The notes beneath the pieces were generated by a model. That model made no database searches, had not been told where the DNA came from, and was given only the letters and a program-made list of their open reading frames with translations. A DNA stretch of 17,599 nucleotides from Cyanobacteria bacterium UBA947 (GTDB taxonomy: Bacteria; Cyanobacteriota; Vampirovibrionia; Gastranaerophilales; Gastranaerophilaceae): NCBI GenBank assembly GCA_002293275.1, contig DBCX01000043.1:200-17798 (forward strand), given 5' to 3'. Shown here piece after piece: positions 1 through 8,127 of the stretch (positions within the stretch are counted from its first letter, which is position 1; each line of letters begins with the position of its first letter). Made by a program: the position numbers and the translations under genes.

Positions 1-1
1 A

Positions 2-3000
2 ACAATTCAAGAGGCGGTAGCTGCGGCTGTGGTAGGCGATAGCATCGCTATTTTAGACGACATCTATGATGTGAGCGGCATGAGCGCGCCAATAGAAATT
101 TCTAACGACCTAAAAATAACCGGCGGCAGAATCAATGTTGACGGTAATACTTTACCCAGTTACGGTGCGTTTTCAATATACAGCGGTAATTTTACGCTTG
201 AAGCCGACTCGTTGTATTTTAACAACAACAACTCCGGCGTGTACGGCGGGGCGGTAACGGCTGTTTCCGGCGGCACAACCCGCCTGACCGCACAAAACGA
301 TATTGAGTTTAAAAATAACAGTTCCGGCAACCAAGGCGGCGCTGTTTTTGATCCGGCCGGTCAAATGTATATAACCTCAACGGACGGCGGTATTTTGTTC
401 GAGGGTAACCATGCGGACTCGACAGGCGGCGCAATTGCAAAATACGGGCCAGCTTTAACTATTGAGGCCGCAAGAGATATCGTTTTCAGAAATAATTGGA
501 CCGAAAACGGGGGTGGTGGTGCGATAAATTCAGGTGCCCTGATTTATCTGACATCCAACAACGGCTCAATAATTTTTGACAACAATCGCTCTAATGCGGG
601 TGGTGCGATACATTATACCGGAACACATTTGGATATAAACGCTGCAGCAGGTGACATTATATTCAAAAACAACGAGTCAGACGTCAATGGCGGGGCGCTT
701 TTTACAATAAACAATGTGGGTATCACCGCCCAAAACGGGTCAATTTTATTTAAGGATAATAAAGCCAAGGGGCAAGATGGCTACGGCGGGGCAATACACA
801 CTGTAGGCGGCAGCACAAACATCATCGCTAAACAAGATATATCCTTCATCCACAACATAGCAGGTGATGAAGAACTGGATATCTGGGGAACCGGCGGAGC
901 TATCGCGTGGTACTCATCAGGCAATCTGAATATCCGCTCAACTGACGGGAATATCTTTTTTGGAGACAACAAAGCAATGAACGGCGGTGCGTTGTATTTT
1001 GTTGACGGCGCAGGTACCAGCACAATCTCGGCGGATAACGGCTCGGTTATATTTCATAACAATACGGCGGTAACAGAAGGCGGCGCGATACGTTCAGGCA
1101 AAAATACGACGATTGATATTAACGCGCAAAACGATATAATTTTCTCGGACAACACGGCGCTTGTCGGCGGCGCGATATTTGCTTACGGTGATTTAAAACT
1201 GACTTCCACAGACGGCAGCATTGTGTTTGACGGCAACACGGCAACGGACGCACCGGGCGGTGCGATATTTGCAAGCGATTCAAATATTGATTTAACCGCA
1301 AAAGACAACATTGTTTTCACAAACAATCATGTCCAATCCAGTTCTCCCGGCGGTGCGATACAGACGGACAGCAGCAATTTAAACATAACAAGCACCGATG
1401 GCTCAATATATTTCGGGCACAACGGTATAGACCCTGAATCTCCTGTTGACCACATGATGGGCGGCGCACTAATGTTACGTGGTACAACCATCCTTGACGC
1501 GGCGAAAGATATTATTTTTGAATCCAACCGTGCGACAAACCATGGCGGGGCTGTATTTTTATCCAACGGTTCGCTTGACATGACCTCCGGCGGCTCTATT
1601 ATATTTTTAAACAACTCAAATGTTGGCACTGTCGGATTCCAATATGGCGGTGCATTGGGAACCTATGGAAACACCACGTTGAACGCCGCAGGTGATATCG
1701 CTTTTGTCGGCAATTCGGCAGGCACAGACGGCGGCGGACTATACAGTTACGGTGAAGGAACGAGCCTGACCAGCGAGCAGGGCAACATACTTTTCTACGG
1801 AAATACAACAGGGACAAACACTGCTAATGCTGAACCGTCCGGCGGCGGTGCGATTTTTACAACAAACGGCGGGGTTACGCTGGATGCACAAAAAGGCGTT
1901 TTGTTCAGCAACAACAATCTTGATGTAACCACTTCCGGAAGCGGCGCAGGCGGCGGTGCGGTGTTTTCCGCCGGCAACGGGCTGACAATTAATTCTTCCT
2001 ATGTTATATTTTTTAACAACAGCACGACAATAAACAACGGTGATGCGACAGACACCAACGACACAGGCGGCGGCGCGTTGTATGTAACTAATGGCGGGAC
2101 AAGGATTAACTCGGACGGCGGTAGCGTGATTTTTGACAGCAACACTTTAACCGGCGGCTTTGGCGGCGGCGCGGTGTACTCGGGCGGGAACGGGCTGACA
2201 ATCAACAACACCGGCGGCGATGTCGTGTTCTCAAACAACAGTGCGACTCTTGGCGGCAGCTTTGGCGGCGGCGGTGCGCTGTATGTTACCGCCGGCGGGG
2301 CAAGGATTAATACAGACGGCAATATAATTTTTGACGGCAACACTGTAACCGGCGGGCAAGGCGGCGGCGCGATATTGTTTGACAGAAGCGGCATGGTTTC
2401 AGAACTAACTTCCACGGGCGGCAATATCATTTTTGCAAACAACACTTCAAGCACCTCAGGCGGTGCATTGTATTTTAATAACAACACTTACGGCGCTGCA
2501 ATCTCGGCTGCTGCCGGCTCAATAATATTTGATGGCAACACAGCAGATGCCGAAGGCGGTGCTATTCGTCTTGGCAGCGGGACAACACTTGATATTAACG
2601 CGCAAAAGGATATTATTTTCTCGGACAACCATTCTAATATAGGCGGCGCGGTATTTACTTATGATGGTTTAAATTTGACGTCCGCGGACGGCAATATCGT
2701 TTTTGACGGTAATTCATCAAAAAGCGGTCCGGGCGGTGCGATATTTTCAGGCGGCGGGGACATTGATTTAACCGCAAAAAATAATATTGTTTTCACAAAC
2801 AACCATGTCCTCAGCAGCGCACCCGGCGGTGCCATGCAGGTGAGCGGCAGCACTTTAAACATAACAAGCACGGACGGCTCTATATATTTTGGGCACAACG
2901 GCACAGACCCTGACTCTGTAGGCACGAGCGTGCTTGGCGGAGCAATTGCAGTCATGGGTTCACCGGCAATAATTAAAGCCGCAAAAGACATTGTTTTTGA

Positions 3001-6000
3001 ATCCAACCATGGCACAGATCAAGGCGGTGCGATATTTTCGTCCGGCGGTCCGTTAAGCATTGAGACTCTGGCAGGCGATGTAATATTTGCAAACAATCAG
3101 GTTCTTAATGCTACTAAAGGCGGCGGTGCGATATTTGCAGGCGGCGGGGACATTGATTTAACCGCAAAAAATAATATTATTTTCACAAACAATACTGCAA
3201 TCGTGACAGACAGTGCCCTTGGCACCGGCGGCGCGGGCGGCGGCGCAATAAACTTTGCAGATGGCTCATCCGGCGGTATAATCTCGGCAGCTGCCGGCTC
3301 AATAATATTTAATAACAACACAACAAACGGCGAGGGCGGTGGGATTCGTTTGAGCGCCGGCTCAACACTTGATTTGAACGCGCAAAACGACATTGTTTTT
3401 TCTGGCAACACCGGGCTTGTCGGCGGCGCGATATTTACTTATGATGATTTAAAACTAACTTCCGCAAACGGCAATATCGTTTTTGACGGCAATTCATCAA
3501 CGAGCGCACCGGGCGGTGCGATTTATTACGGCAATCCGGATGTCAGTGTCGATTTGACCGCAAAAAATAATATTATTTTCACAAACAATCATGTTAACGG
3601 AAGTTCTCCGGGCGGCGCGATATATGCCAGCGGCGATACTTTAAATATAAAAAGTACAGACGGCTCAATATATTTCGGACACAACGGTGTACATCCTGAC
3701 TCAACCGCTTCGGGACTGCTGGGCGGAGCACTTTTTTTAAGCGGCACAACAATCCTTGAGGCCGCAAAAGATATTATTTTTGAATCCAACCATGCGGCAA
3801 ATCAAGGCGGTGCGGTATTTTTGTCCAACGGTTCACTTGATATAACCTCATCTGACGGTTCTATTAGATTTTTAAATAACACAAATGGCGGCGATTCAAA
3901 CGGTTTTCAAGGCGGTGCGTTGGTAACTCATGCAAAAACAGAATTAAGCGCCCATAATGATATCTCTTTTGCCGGTAACAAAGCAGGTACTGACGGCGGC
4001 GCAATATATAATACCCGCGAATTAAGTCTAACCGGCGACAACATACTTTTCTACGGCAACACGACAGGGTTAAACGCTGCCAACCCGTCATTTGGCGGCG
4101 GCGCTGTATTTACCGTAGGTGATTTATCACTGACTGCGTCCAATGGTGATATTATTTTTGCAAACAACACAGCAACAGTAAACGGTACAGAAGGCGGGGG
4201 CGGTGCCTTGTTTGTAGGTGACGGCAGTGCACAGCTGAGCGCGCCAAACGGCAGTATAATTTTCGTAAACAATACATTAATAGGCGGCGCGGGCGGCGGT
4301 GCGATTTATTGGCATATTGCATCTGACCTGACATTTAACTCTGACCCGGGGGACGTAATCTTTGACGGCAACACATTCAACGGCACGCCAAACGATATCC
4401 ACTTTGGATTGGCGGGCGCCAATTTGGTTCTCTCGGGCGATGATAACACAATCTACCTTGGCGGCGGTATAACAGCCGTAGACAACGGTGTGGGCAACGA
4501 AATCATCAAAGACGGCAGCAATACTCTGGTGCTTGGCCCGGCAGCTGTTAACGAGAATTTCCACGGAAACTACACGCAGACCGCGGGTACTTTAACCAAC
4601 TATTCGTCGTCGTTCTTTGGCGGCACAAACACAATTACAGACTCTGATTTGAATTTCTTCCAGACCAAAGATATGACGATTAACGACCTGTATCTTGACA
4701 ACGTTAATGTTTCTTCAATGAACAATGCTATTACAACGACCACGATTGATAACTTCGGGCTCGGCGATGGCGGTGCGGACTTTAAGATTGATATTTCGGT
4801 CGGCGCGGGGATTTCTGACAGGTTTGATTTCAAAGGCGGCTCGTACGGCGACACCACAAACCCTGTAAACATCTCCGATATAAACATTATGGGCGGTATG
4901 CCTACCGCGAAAGAGATTGCGGTGCAAGTCTTTACCTACGATGGTGATGCGCCGGAGCTCTCCGAGTCAATTGATACAATCACGACACCGTTGTTTGATT
5001 ATGAGTTTGTGCAAAACCAAACCTACGGGAATTTCAGCCTTCTTCGCGGCAATATGAATCTTGCAAACACTGTTTACAACCGCGGGCAGGTGTCAACGGT
5101 TGCGGCTATGCAAAACCAGCTGCTTGTGACCAACACATTGTTTGAACACATTTATCTGGACAACAATGAGCTTGTCACGCGCGGCGGCCAAAACAAATAC
5201 TCCGGTATAGTGCCGCAGCTTTCGCCGTATCAGTTTGGCAAAGAGGACGGTTCACTGTGGTTTAAAACATACACCGCGATTGAACGGCTCGGTTTGACGC
5301 ACGGGATTGATGTCAACAACACGGCGTACGGTACAATCGTCGGCGCTGATATGCCGGCGGTTCAGCTGAAAGACGGCTGGAAATTTATCCCGACAGCATT
5401 TATCGCATACAACGGCGGGCGTCAAAGCTACGGACCGGTTACAACGTATCAAAACGGCGGCCAGGGCGGCTTTATGGGGACATTCTCCAAAGGTGATTTC
5501 ATCTCCTCAATCCTTGCTTACGCCGGCGGATACAATAATGACATGTCTGTTTACGGCGAAACCGATCGCAACGGCAACTGGTTTGCCGGCAGCGCAATCA
5601 AAGGTGCGTATAATTTCCGGCCGACAAATAATTTCATAATCCAGCCGAGTTTGATGGCATCGTATAACATCTTTGGAAAACAAAGCTGGAACACAAAACT
5701 CGGCGACATAAATATGACAAACGGCATGCTTAACGGGATAAATATTGTGCCGGGGCTAAACCTTATCTACGCGCGCGATACCTGGTCTGTGTATAATACG
5801 ATTCAATATCTGTTTAATATAAACGACGGTGTGAGCGGCAGCGCGGACGGTGAAAGGCTTCAAAATATAAAAATGAGCAACGGCGGGTTTATAGAATACG
5901 GTATCGGTGCGACAAAAACGTGGAAAGAACGGTTCGGCTCTTATGTCCAGATTACTGTGCGCAACGGAAACCGCACGGGTGTCGGGTTCCAGGCCGGGCT

Positions 6001-6016
6001 GAATTTCAGGTTCTAA
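2..6016 (+). CDS. Giant Pmp-like beta-helix autotransporter, 5' partial
   Basis: The reading frame is open from the first full codon (position 2) to TAA at 6016. A GTG at 29 is in frame, but the codons before it (T-I-Q-E-A-V-A-A-A) read as natural protein, so I treat the gene as running off the left edge; signal peptide and true start are missing. About 1450 visible residues are tandem beta-helix rungs alternating patterns such as G-G-A-[IVL]-[FY] and [IV]-x-F-x-x-N, resembling chlamydial polymorphic membrane proteins and other GGAI-type passengers. A stalk follows (about 4380-5240). The last roughly 255 residues, starting near G-S-L-W-F-K-T-Y, have alternating beta-strand character and end in N-F-R-F, the aromatic C-terminus recognised by the BAM complex. 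I infer a Sec-exported, surface-displayed passenger; adhesion is likely but unproven. No protease triad was noticed. The rungs carry large internal duplications. The gene converges on the helicase gene 27 bp away. Confidence 0.9.
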   Translation, partial: TIQEAVAAAVVGDSIAILDDIYDVSGMSAPIEISNDLKITGGRINVDGNTLPSYGAFSIYSGNFTLEADSLYFNNNNSGVYGGAVTAVSGGTTRLTAQNDIEFKNNSSGNQGGAVFDPAGQMYITSTDGGILFEGNHADSTGGAIAKYGPALTIEAARDIVFRNNWTENGGGGAINSGALIYLTSNNGSIIFDNNRSNAGGAIHYTGTHLDINAAAGDIIFKNNESDVNGGALFTINNVGITAQNGSILFKDNKAKGQDGYGGAIHTVGGSTNIIAKQDISFIHNIAGDEELDIWGTGGAIAWYSSGNLNIRSTDGNIFFGDNKAMNGGALYFVDGAGTSTISADNGSVIFHNNTAVTEGGAIRSGKNTTIDINAQNDIIFSDNTALVGGAIFAYGDLKLTSTDGSIVFDGNTATDAPGGAIFASDSNIDLTAKDNIVFTNNHVQSSSPGGAIQTDSSNLNITSTDGSIYFGHNGIDPESPVDHMMGGALMLRGTTILDAAKDIIFESNRATNHGGAVFLSNGSLDMTSGGSIIFLNNSNVGTVGFQYGGALGTYGNTTLNAAGDIAFVGNSAGTDGGGLYSYGEGTSLTSEQGNILFYGNTTGTNTANAEPSGGGAIFTTNGGVTLDAQKGVLFSNNNLDVTTSGSGAGGGAVFSAGNGLTINSSYVIFFNNSTTINNGDATDTNDTGGGALYVTNGGTRINSDGGSVIFDSNTLTGGFGGGAVYSGGNGLTINNTGGDVVFSNNSATLGGSFGGGGALYVTAGGARINTDGNIIFDGNTVTGGQGGGAILFDRSGMVSELTSTGGNIIFANNTSSTSGGALYFNNNTYGAAISAAAGSIIFDGNTADAEGGAIRLGSGTTLDINAQKDIIFSDNHSNIGGAVFTYDGLNLTSADGNIVFDGNSSKSGPGGAIFSGGGDIDLTAKNNIVFTNNHVLSSAPGGAMQVSGSTLNITSTDGSIYFGHNGTDPDSVGTSVLGGAIAVMGSPAIIKAAKDIVFESNHGTDQGGAIFSSGGPLSIETLAGDVIFANNQVLNATKGGGAIFAGGGDIDLTAKNNIIFTNNTAIVTDSALGTGGAGGGAINFADGSSGGIISAAAGSIIFNNNTTNGEGGGIRLSAGSTLDLNAQNDIVFSGNTGLVGGAIFTYDDLKLTSANGNIVFDGNSSTSAPGGAIYYGNPDVSVDLTAKNNIIFTNNHVNGSSPGGAIYASGDTLNIKSTDGSIYFGHNGVHPDSTASGLLGGALFLSGTTILEAAKDIIFESNHAANQGGAVFLSNGSLDITSSDGSIRFLNNTNGGDSNGFQGGALVTHAKTELSAHNDISFAGNKAGTDGGAIYNTRELSLTGDNILFYGNTTGLNAANPSFGGGAVFTVGDLSLTASNGDIIFANNTATVNGTEGGGGALFVGDGSAQLSAPNGSIIFVNNTLIGGAGGGAIYWHIASDLTFNSDPGDVIFDGNTFNGTPNDIHFGLAGANLVLSGDDNTIYLGGGITAVDNGVGNEIIKDGSNTLVLGPAAVNENFHGNYTQTAGTLTNYSSSFFGGTNTITDSDLNFFQTKDMTINDLYLDNVNVSSMNNAITTTTIDNFGLGDGGADFKIDISVGAGISDRFDFKGGSYGDTTNPVNISDINIMGGMPTAKEIAVQVFTYDGDAPELSESIDTITTPLFDYEFVQNQTYGNFSLLRGNMNLANTVYNRGQVSTVAAMQNQLLVTNTLFEHIYLDNNELVTRGGQNKYSGIVPQLSPYQFGKEDGSLWFKTYTAIERLGLTHGIDVNNTAYGTIVGADMPAVQLKDGWKFIPTAFIAYNGGRQSYGPVTTYQNGGQGGFMGTFSKGDFISSILAYAGGYNNDMSVYGETDRNGNWFAGSAIKGAYNFRPTNNFIIQPSLMASYNIFGKQSWNTKLGDINMTNGMLNGINIVPGLNLIYARDTWSVYNTIQYLFNINDGVSGSADGERLQNIKMSNGGFIEYGIGATKTWKERFGSYVQITVRNGNRTGVGFQAGLNFRF
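983..1918 (+). repeat. Autotransporter duplication module, copy 1
   Basis: This passenger segment is about 936 bp. It starts at G-G-A-L-Y-F and runs through the landmarks D-I-N-A-Q-N-D-I-I-F, I-Y-F-G-H-N-G, A-A-K-D-I-I-F-E-S-N, N-I-L-F-Y-G-N-T-T-G and a final F-S-N-N. The same landmarks recur in the same order in copy 3 with almost the same total length. Boundaries were set by eye. Confidence 0.75.
2459..3097 (+). repeat. Autotransporter duplication module, copy 2 (shortened)
   Basis: This copy shares G-G-A-L-Y-F, I-S-A-A-A-G-S-I-I-F, D-I-N-A-Q-K-D-I-I-F, I-Y-F-G-H-N-G and A-A-K-D-I-V-F-E-S-N with copies 1 and 3. It lacks the distal part containing N-I-L-F-Y-G-N-T-T-G. After it, another G-G-G-D-I-D-L-T-A-K-N-N-I rung appears, repeating a segment from inside this copy. 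Boundaries are approximate. Confidence 0.7.
2748..2788 (+). repeat. 41-bp exact direct repeat, copy A
   Basis: This 41-bp stretch is identical to 3138-3178. It encodes G-G-G-D-I-D-L-T-A-K-N-N-I. The surrounding rungs have diverged more, so this pair looks like a recent duplication or gene conversion inside the autotransporter. Confidence 0.85.
3138..3178 (+). repeat. 41-bp exact direct repeat, copy B
   Basis: Second copy of the 41-bp identical stretch, 390 bp after the first and in the same reading frame, so recombination between the two copies would delete 130 residues without a frameshift. Confidence 0.85.
3239..4168 (+). repeat. Autotransporter duplication module, copy 3
   Basis: This segment is about 930 bp and collinear with copy 1 from G-G-A-I-N-F to I-I-F-A-N-N, including I-Y-F-G-H-N-G, A-A-K-D-I-I-F-E-S-N-H, G-G-A-V-F-L-S-N-G-S-L-D and N-I-L-F-Y-G-N-T-T-G. 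It begins 780 bp after copy 2 and 2256 bp after copy 1. Confidence 0.75.
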
Positions 6017-6030
6017 AATTTTCTTTGGGC

Positions 6031-6060
6031 AAAAACCATCGCCCTACATAACGATAGGCG
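6031..6060 (-). terminator. Possible terminator of the helicase gene
   Basis: On the minus strand CGCCTA pairs with TAG(G)GCG, six base pairs with one bulged G and an 8-nt loop (6040-6060). It is followed four bases later by TTTTT (6035-6031). The helicase stop codon lies inside the hairpin. The stem is short, so this is tentative. I see no good terminator for the converging autotransporter gene. Confidence 0.35.
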
Positions 6061-8017
6061 GCTGGCTCAACAATTGAAGCGCCGCTTTTGACATTTTGCC
6101 AAGGTTGAAGTAGTAGCCTACATTACTCCAATCGTTTGCGAAAAGCTCCTGACCGGTCTGTGCAATTGTTTGAAGTTGTTTTAGCAAATCAATCGTGCGC
6201 ATAATATCTTTAAACAGTGAGCCTTCATCGGTGAAGACTTCGTTCTTCTTAGCCAGCTCAATCAAATATCTCCAATTATCAGCCGGGTCGTCGATTCCCT
6301 GATTATTGATCATTGCCCAATTGGCCACATTGCACGAGGCATCGTCAACGAAAAATTCTGTGTTCGCAAACTCTGCCACCATTTGGGTGAACTTCTCAAC
6401 CTGTTTTTTGGTATCATCAACGGGCAGCTTTTTGTTGTAAACAGCGTCAATAATATCAATCTGGTTAGGATAGCCGTGCAGGCGTGTGAGCAGCTGGCCT
6501 TTGTTGGTGAGCGAATTATCGGCGTTCACATAATCGTGCTCTTTAAGGTACGCTATTTTTTCATCAAAATCATCAAGCAGCTGGTCGGACCCTTTGTTGA
6601 ACGCCCAGAAAGACCTGTCAAGCATCTGTTCCAAATTCTCGTTGGTGCTGTTAGCCGCAGCAAAGGCATAATCAATGCGGAATGCGCTGTTCAACCAGTT
6701 TGGCGGTGAATTTTTCAGATCGGCAAACGCATTTTGTGTTTCCCTGTCAGGACTCAGCGTTATGCAGAACCCTTCTTTATCAATGCCGCGGCGGCCTGCA
6801 CGGCCTGCCATCTGGTGGAACTCGTTTGGTGTAAGGCAGCGTTTTTCAACTTTACCGTCACCCACAGAAGCCGGTTTTTCAATCGATGAAATCACCGTGG
6901 TACGCGCCGGCATGTTAATCCCCGCAGAAAGAGTCTCTGTCGCGATAACAACTTTTATAAGTTTTTTCTGGAAAAGTGTTTCTATCAGCTGCTTTTGCGC
7001 CGGAAGCATGCCTGCGTTGTGGATAGCGTAACCTTTTTTGAGCGCTTTCTTATTCAAAGTTTCGCCAAGGTATATCCCTTTATCTTCGTACTCTTTGAGG
7101 ATTTCGGCGATTTGGGCTTTTTCTGTTTCGCTTGTCAAAACAGGGCCTGCCGTCTTTAAGCCGTCCAGCACCTGACGAGAACCCTTTTTGCTGAATATAA
7201 AATAAATAGCCGGCAGCTGGTCTTTTTCTTTAAGTTGTTCTGTAAGTTTTACATAGCTTTCAATGCTGACTTTATTTTGTTCGTTAAGCGTCACCGGCTC
7301 ATCGCTAAAATGCAGCGGCACATGGCGGTTTGCAGTCGGGACATCCACCAGTTTGACATCGCGGCCTCTTATTTTGCTCATCCATTTGGTAATTTCCTGA
7401 TTGTTGCCGATGGTTGCGCTCAGCGACACCAGTTGAACATCCTGCGGTGTAAACATTATTGATTGCTCCCACACGCCGCCTCTGTCAACATCACCGAGGT
7501 AGTGCAGTTCGTCAAAAACAACCGTGCCGACATCACGCGGTACATTTTGGTTGGCGGTCATGTTGCGATAAATTTCAGTCGTCATCAAAAGAATTGGCGC
7601 CTGAGTGTTTTCTTTCACATCCCCTGTCAAAAGCCCGACGTTTTCAGGGCCGAAAATCTTTTGGAAATCGCGGTATTTTTCGTTGCTCAACGCTTTTAAC
7701 GGCGCTGTGTAGTAGGCCTTTTTGCGTTGTTCCACCGCGTTTGTTATTGCATACAGCGCAATTGCAGTCTTACCTGTTCCGGTCGGCGCGGTGATAAGTG
7801 TGTCGTTGCCTTTTTGGATGTGCTGCGCAGCTGATCTTTGAAAAATGTCCGCCGTTGCACCGCTGCCTTCCTTAAACTGGAAATATTCCTCACGGATTGC
7901 ATCACCTGATTTTTGAAAACTTACACTGTCATGCCCCATGGGCTTTGTGTGCCAAGTCTGCAAATTGGCGGAACCGGTTTGTACCGGCAAATTATATGAA
8001 ATTCGCGCTATTCTCAT
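6044..8017 (-). CDS. Compact Ski2/Mtr4-like DExH-box helicase
   Basis: This is a 657-residue superfamily 2 ATPase predicted to unwind RNA or nucleic acid duplexes. Visible motifs are Walker A A-P-T-G-T-G-K-T (77-84), T-A-P-L-K-A-L-S-N-E-K (104-114), D-E-L-H (169-172), S-A-T (200-202), the Ski2-type I-H-N-A-G-M-L-P (332-339), A-T-E-T-L-S-A-G-I-N-M-P (359-370) and motif VI Q-M-A-G-R-A-G-R-R-G (402-411). The C-terminal 200 residues look helical and end in a DSHCT-like I-D-L-L-K-Q-L. The protein is much shorter than Mtr4 or SkiV2 and seems to lack the arch insertion. I chose the ATG at 8017 over the upstream in-frame TTG at 8065. It gives an M-R-I start like the divergent neighbour, and an extended -10 box sits six bases before it. 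Residues 1-40 precede the helicase core and contain H-D-S-V-S-F (29-34). Family assignment is firm; the substrate is unknown. Confidence 0.9.
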   Translation of the reverse strand: MRIARISYNLPVQTGSANLQTWHTKPMGHDSVSFQKSGDAIREEYFQFKEGSGATADIFQRSAAQHIQKGNDTLITAPTGTGKTAIALYAITNAVEQRKKAYYTAPLKALSNEKYRDFQKIFGPENVGLLTGDVKENTQAPILLMTTEIYRNMTANQNVPRDVGTVVFDELHYLGDVDRGGVWEQSIMFTPQDVQLVSLSATIGNNQEITKWMSKIRGRDVKLVDVPTANRHVPLHFSDEPVTLNEQNKVSIESYVKLTEQLKEKDQLPAIYFIFSKKGSRQVLDGLKTAGPVLTSETEKAQIAEILKEYEDKGIYLGETLNKKALKKGYAIHNAGMLPAQKQLIETLFQKKLIKVVIATETLSAGINMPARTTVISSIEKPASVGDGKVEKRCLTPNEFHQMAGRAGRRGIDKEGFCITLSPDRETQNAFADLKNSPPNWLNSAFRIDYAFAAANSTNENLEQMLDRSFWAFNKGSDQLLDDFDEKIAYLKEHDYVNADNSLTNKGQLLTRLHGYPNQIDIIDAVYNKKLPVDDTKKQVEKFTQMVAEFANTEFFVDDASCNVANWAMINNQGIDDPADNWRYLIELAKKNEVFTDEGSLFKDIMRTIDLLKQLQTIAQTGQELFANDWSNVGYYFNLGKMSKAALQLLSQPPIVM

Positions 8018-8032
8018 GCTCACATTAAACCA
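8018..8032 (-). promoter_or_regulatory. Extended -10 promoter of helicase, probably leaderless
   Basis: On the minus strand TGG directly precedes the -10 box TTTAAT (8029-8024), and six bases then separate it from the ATG at 8017. Transcription starting about seven bases after the -10 would begin at the A of ATG. No Shine-Dalgarno sequence is convincing; a GTGAG just before the ATG is too close. The -35 is poor, as usual for extended -10 promoters. Confidence 0.5.
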
Positions 8033-8040
8033 TGGAAAGA

Positions 8041-8049
8041 TTTTTTTTT
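8041..8049. repeat. T9/A9 homopolymer upstream of helicase
   Basis: A run of nine T (plus strand) lies 11-20 bp upstream of the helicase -10 box, within the spacer region of its promoter. Slippage here would alter spacing to any upstream contact. Confidence 0.8.
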
Positions 8050-8080
8050 GACAGCCCCGCAACAAAAATTAACACTCGCC

Positions 8081-8106
8081 AAATACTTTTGCTAGCAAAA
8101 ATATTT
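8081..8106. promoter_or_regulatory. 26-bp near-perfect palindrome, candidate operator
   Basis: The 14-bp core TTTTGCTAGCAAAA (8087-8100) is a perfect palindrome. The symmetry extends to 8081-8106 with a single mismatched pair (8086/8101), so 12 of 13 pairs match. It sits in the 110 bp between two divergent gene starts, where a dimeric regulator could control both. It is not followed by a clean T-run, so an operator is more likely than a terminator. The binding protein is unknown. Confidence 0.6.
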
Positions 8107-8127
8107 TTCACGGTTTTTTATTTAGCC

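Noticed and set aside
29..31. GTG at 29 as the true start of the autotransporter gene
   Set aside because: The frame is open to the left edge, the upstream codons read as natural protein, and no signal peptide or ribosome binding site is present. The gene is 5' truncated by the window.
1999..2487. Minus-strand open frames through the autotransporter gene (for example 1999-2487), rich in A-P-P-P
   Set aside because: They are antisense shadows of G-G-A/G-G-G-type codons in the repeats, with no domains or start signals.
6017..6043. GGGC/GCCC hairpin as terminator of the autotransporter gene
   Set aside because: The stem is only four pairs with a 10-nt loop and no T-run follows on the plus strand.
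8032..8127. Longer HNH protein starting at the ATG at 8032, with a hydrophobic N-terminal segment
   Set aside because: It would overlap the divergent promoter region and the palindrome, has no ribosome binding site, and hides the M-R-I leader shared with the helicase. It is not fully excluded, since the start at 8128 also lacks a Shine-Dalgarno.
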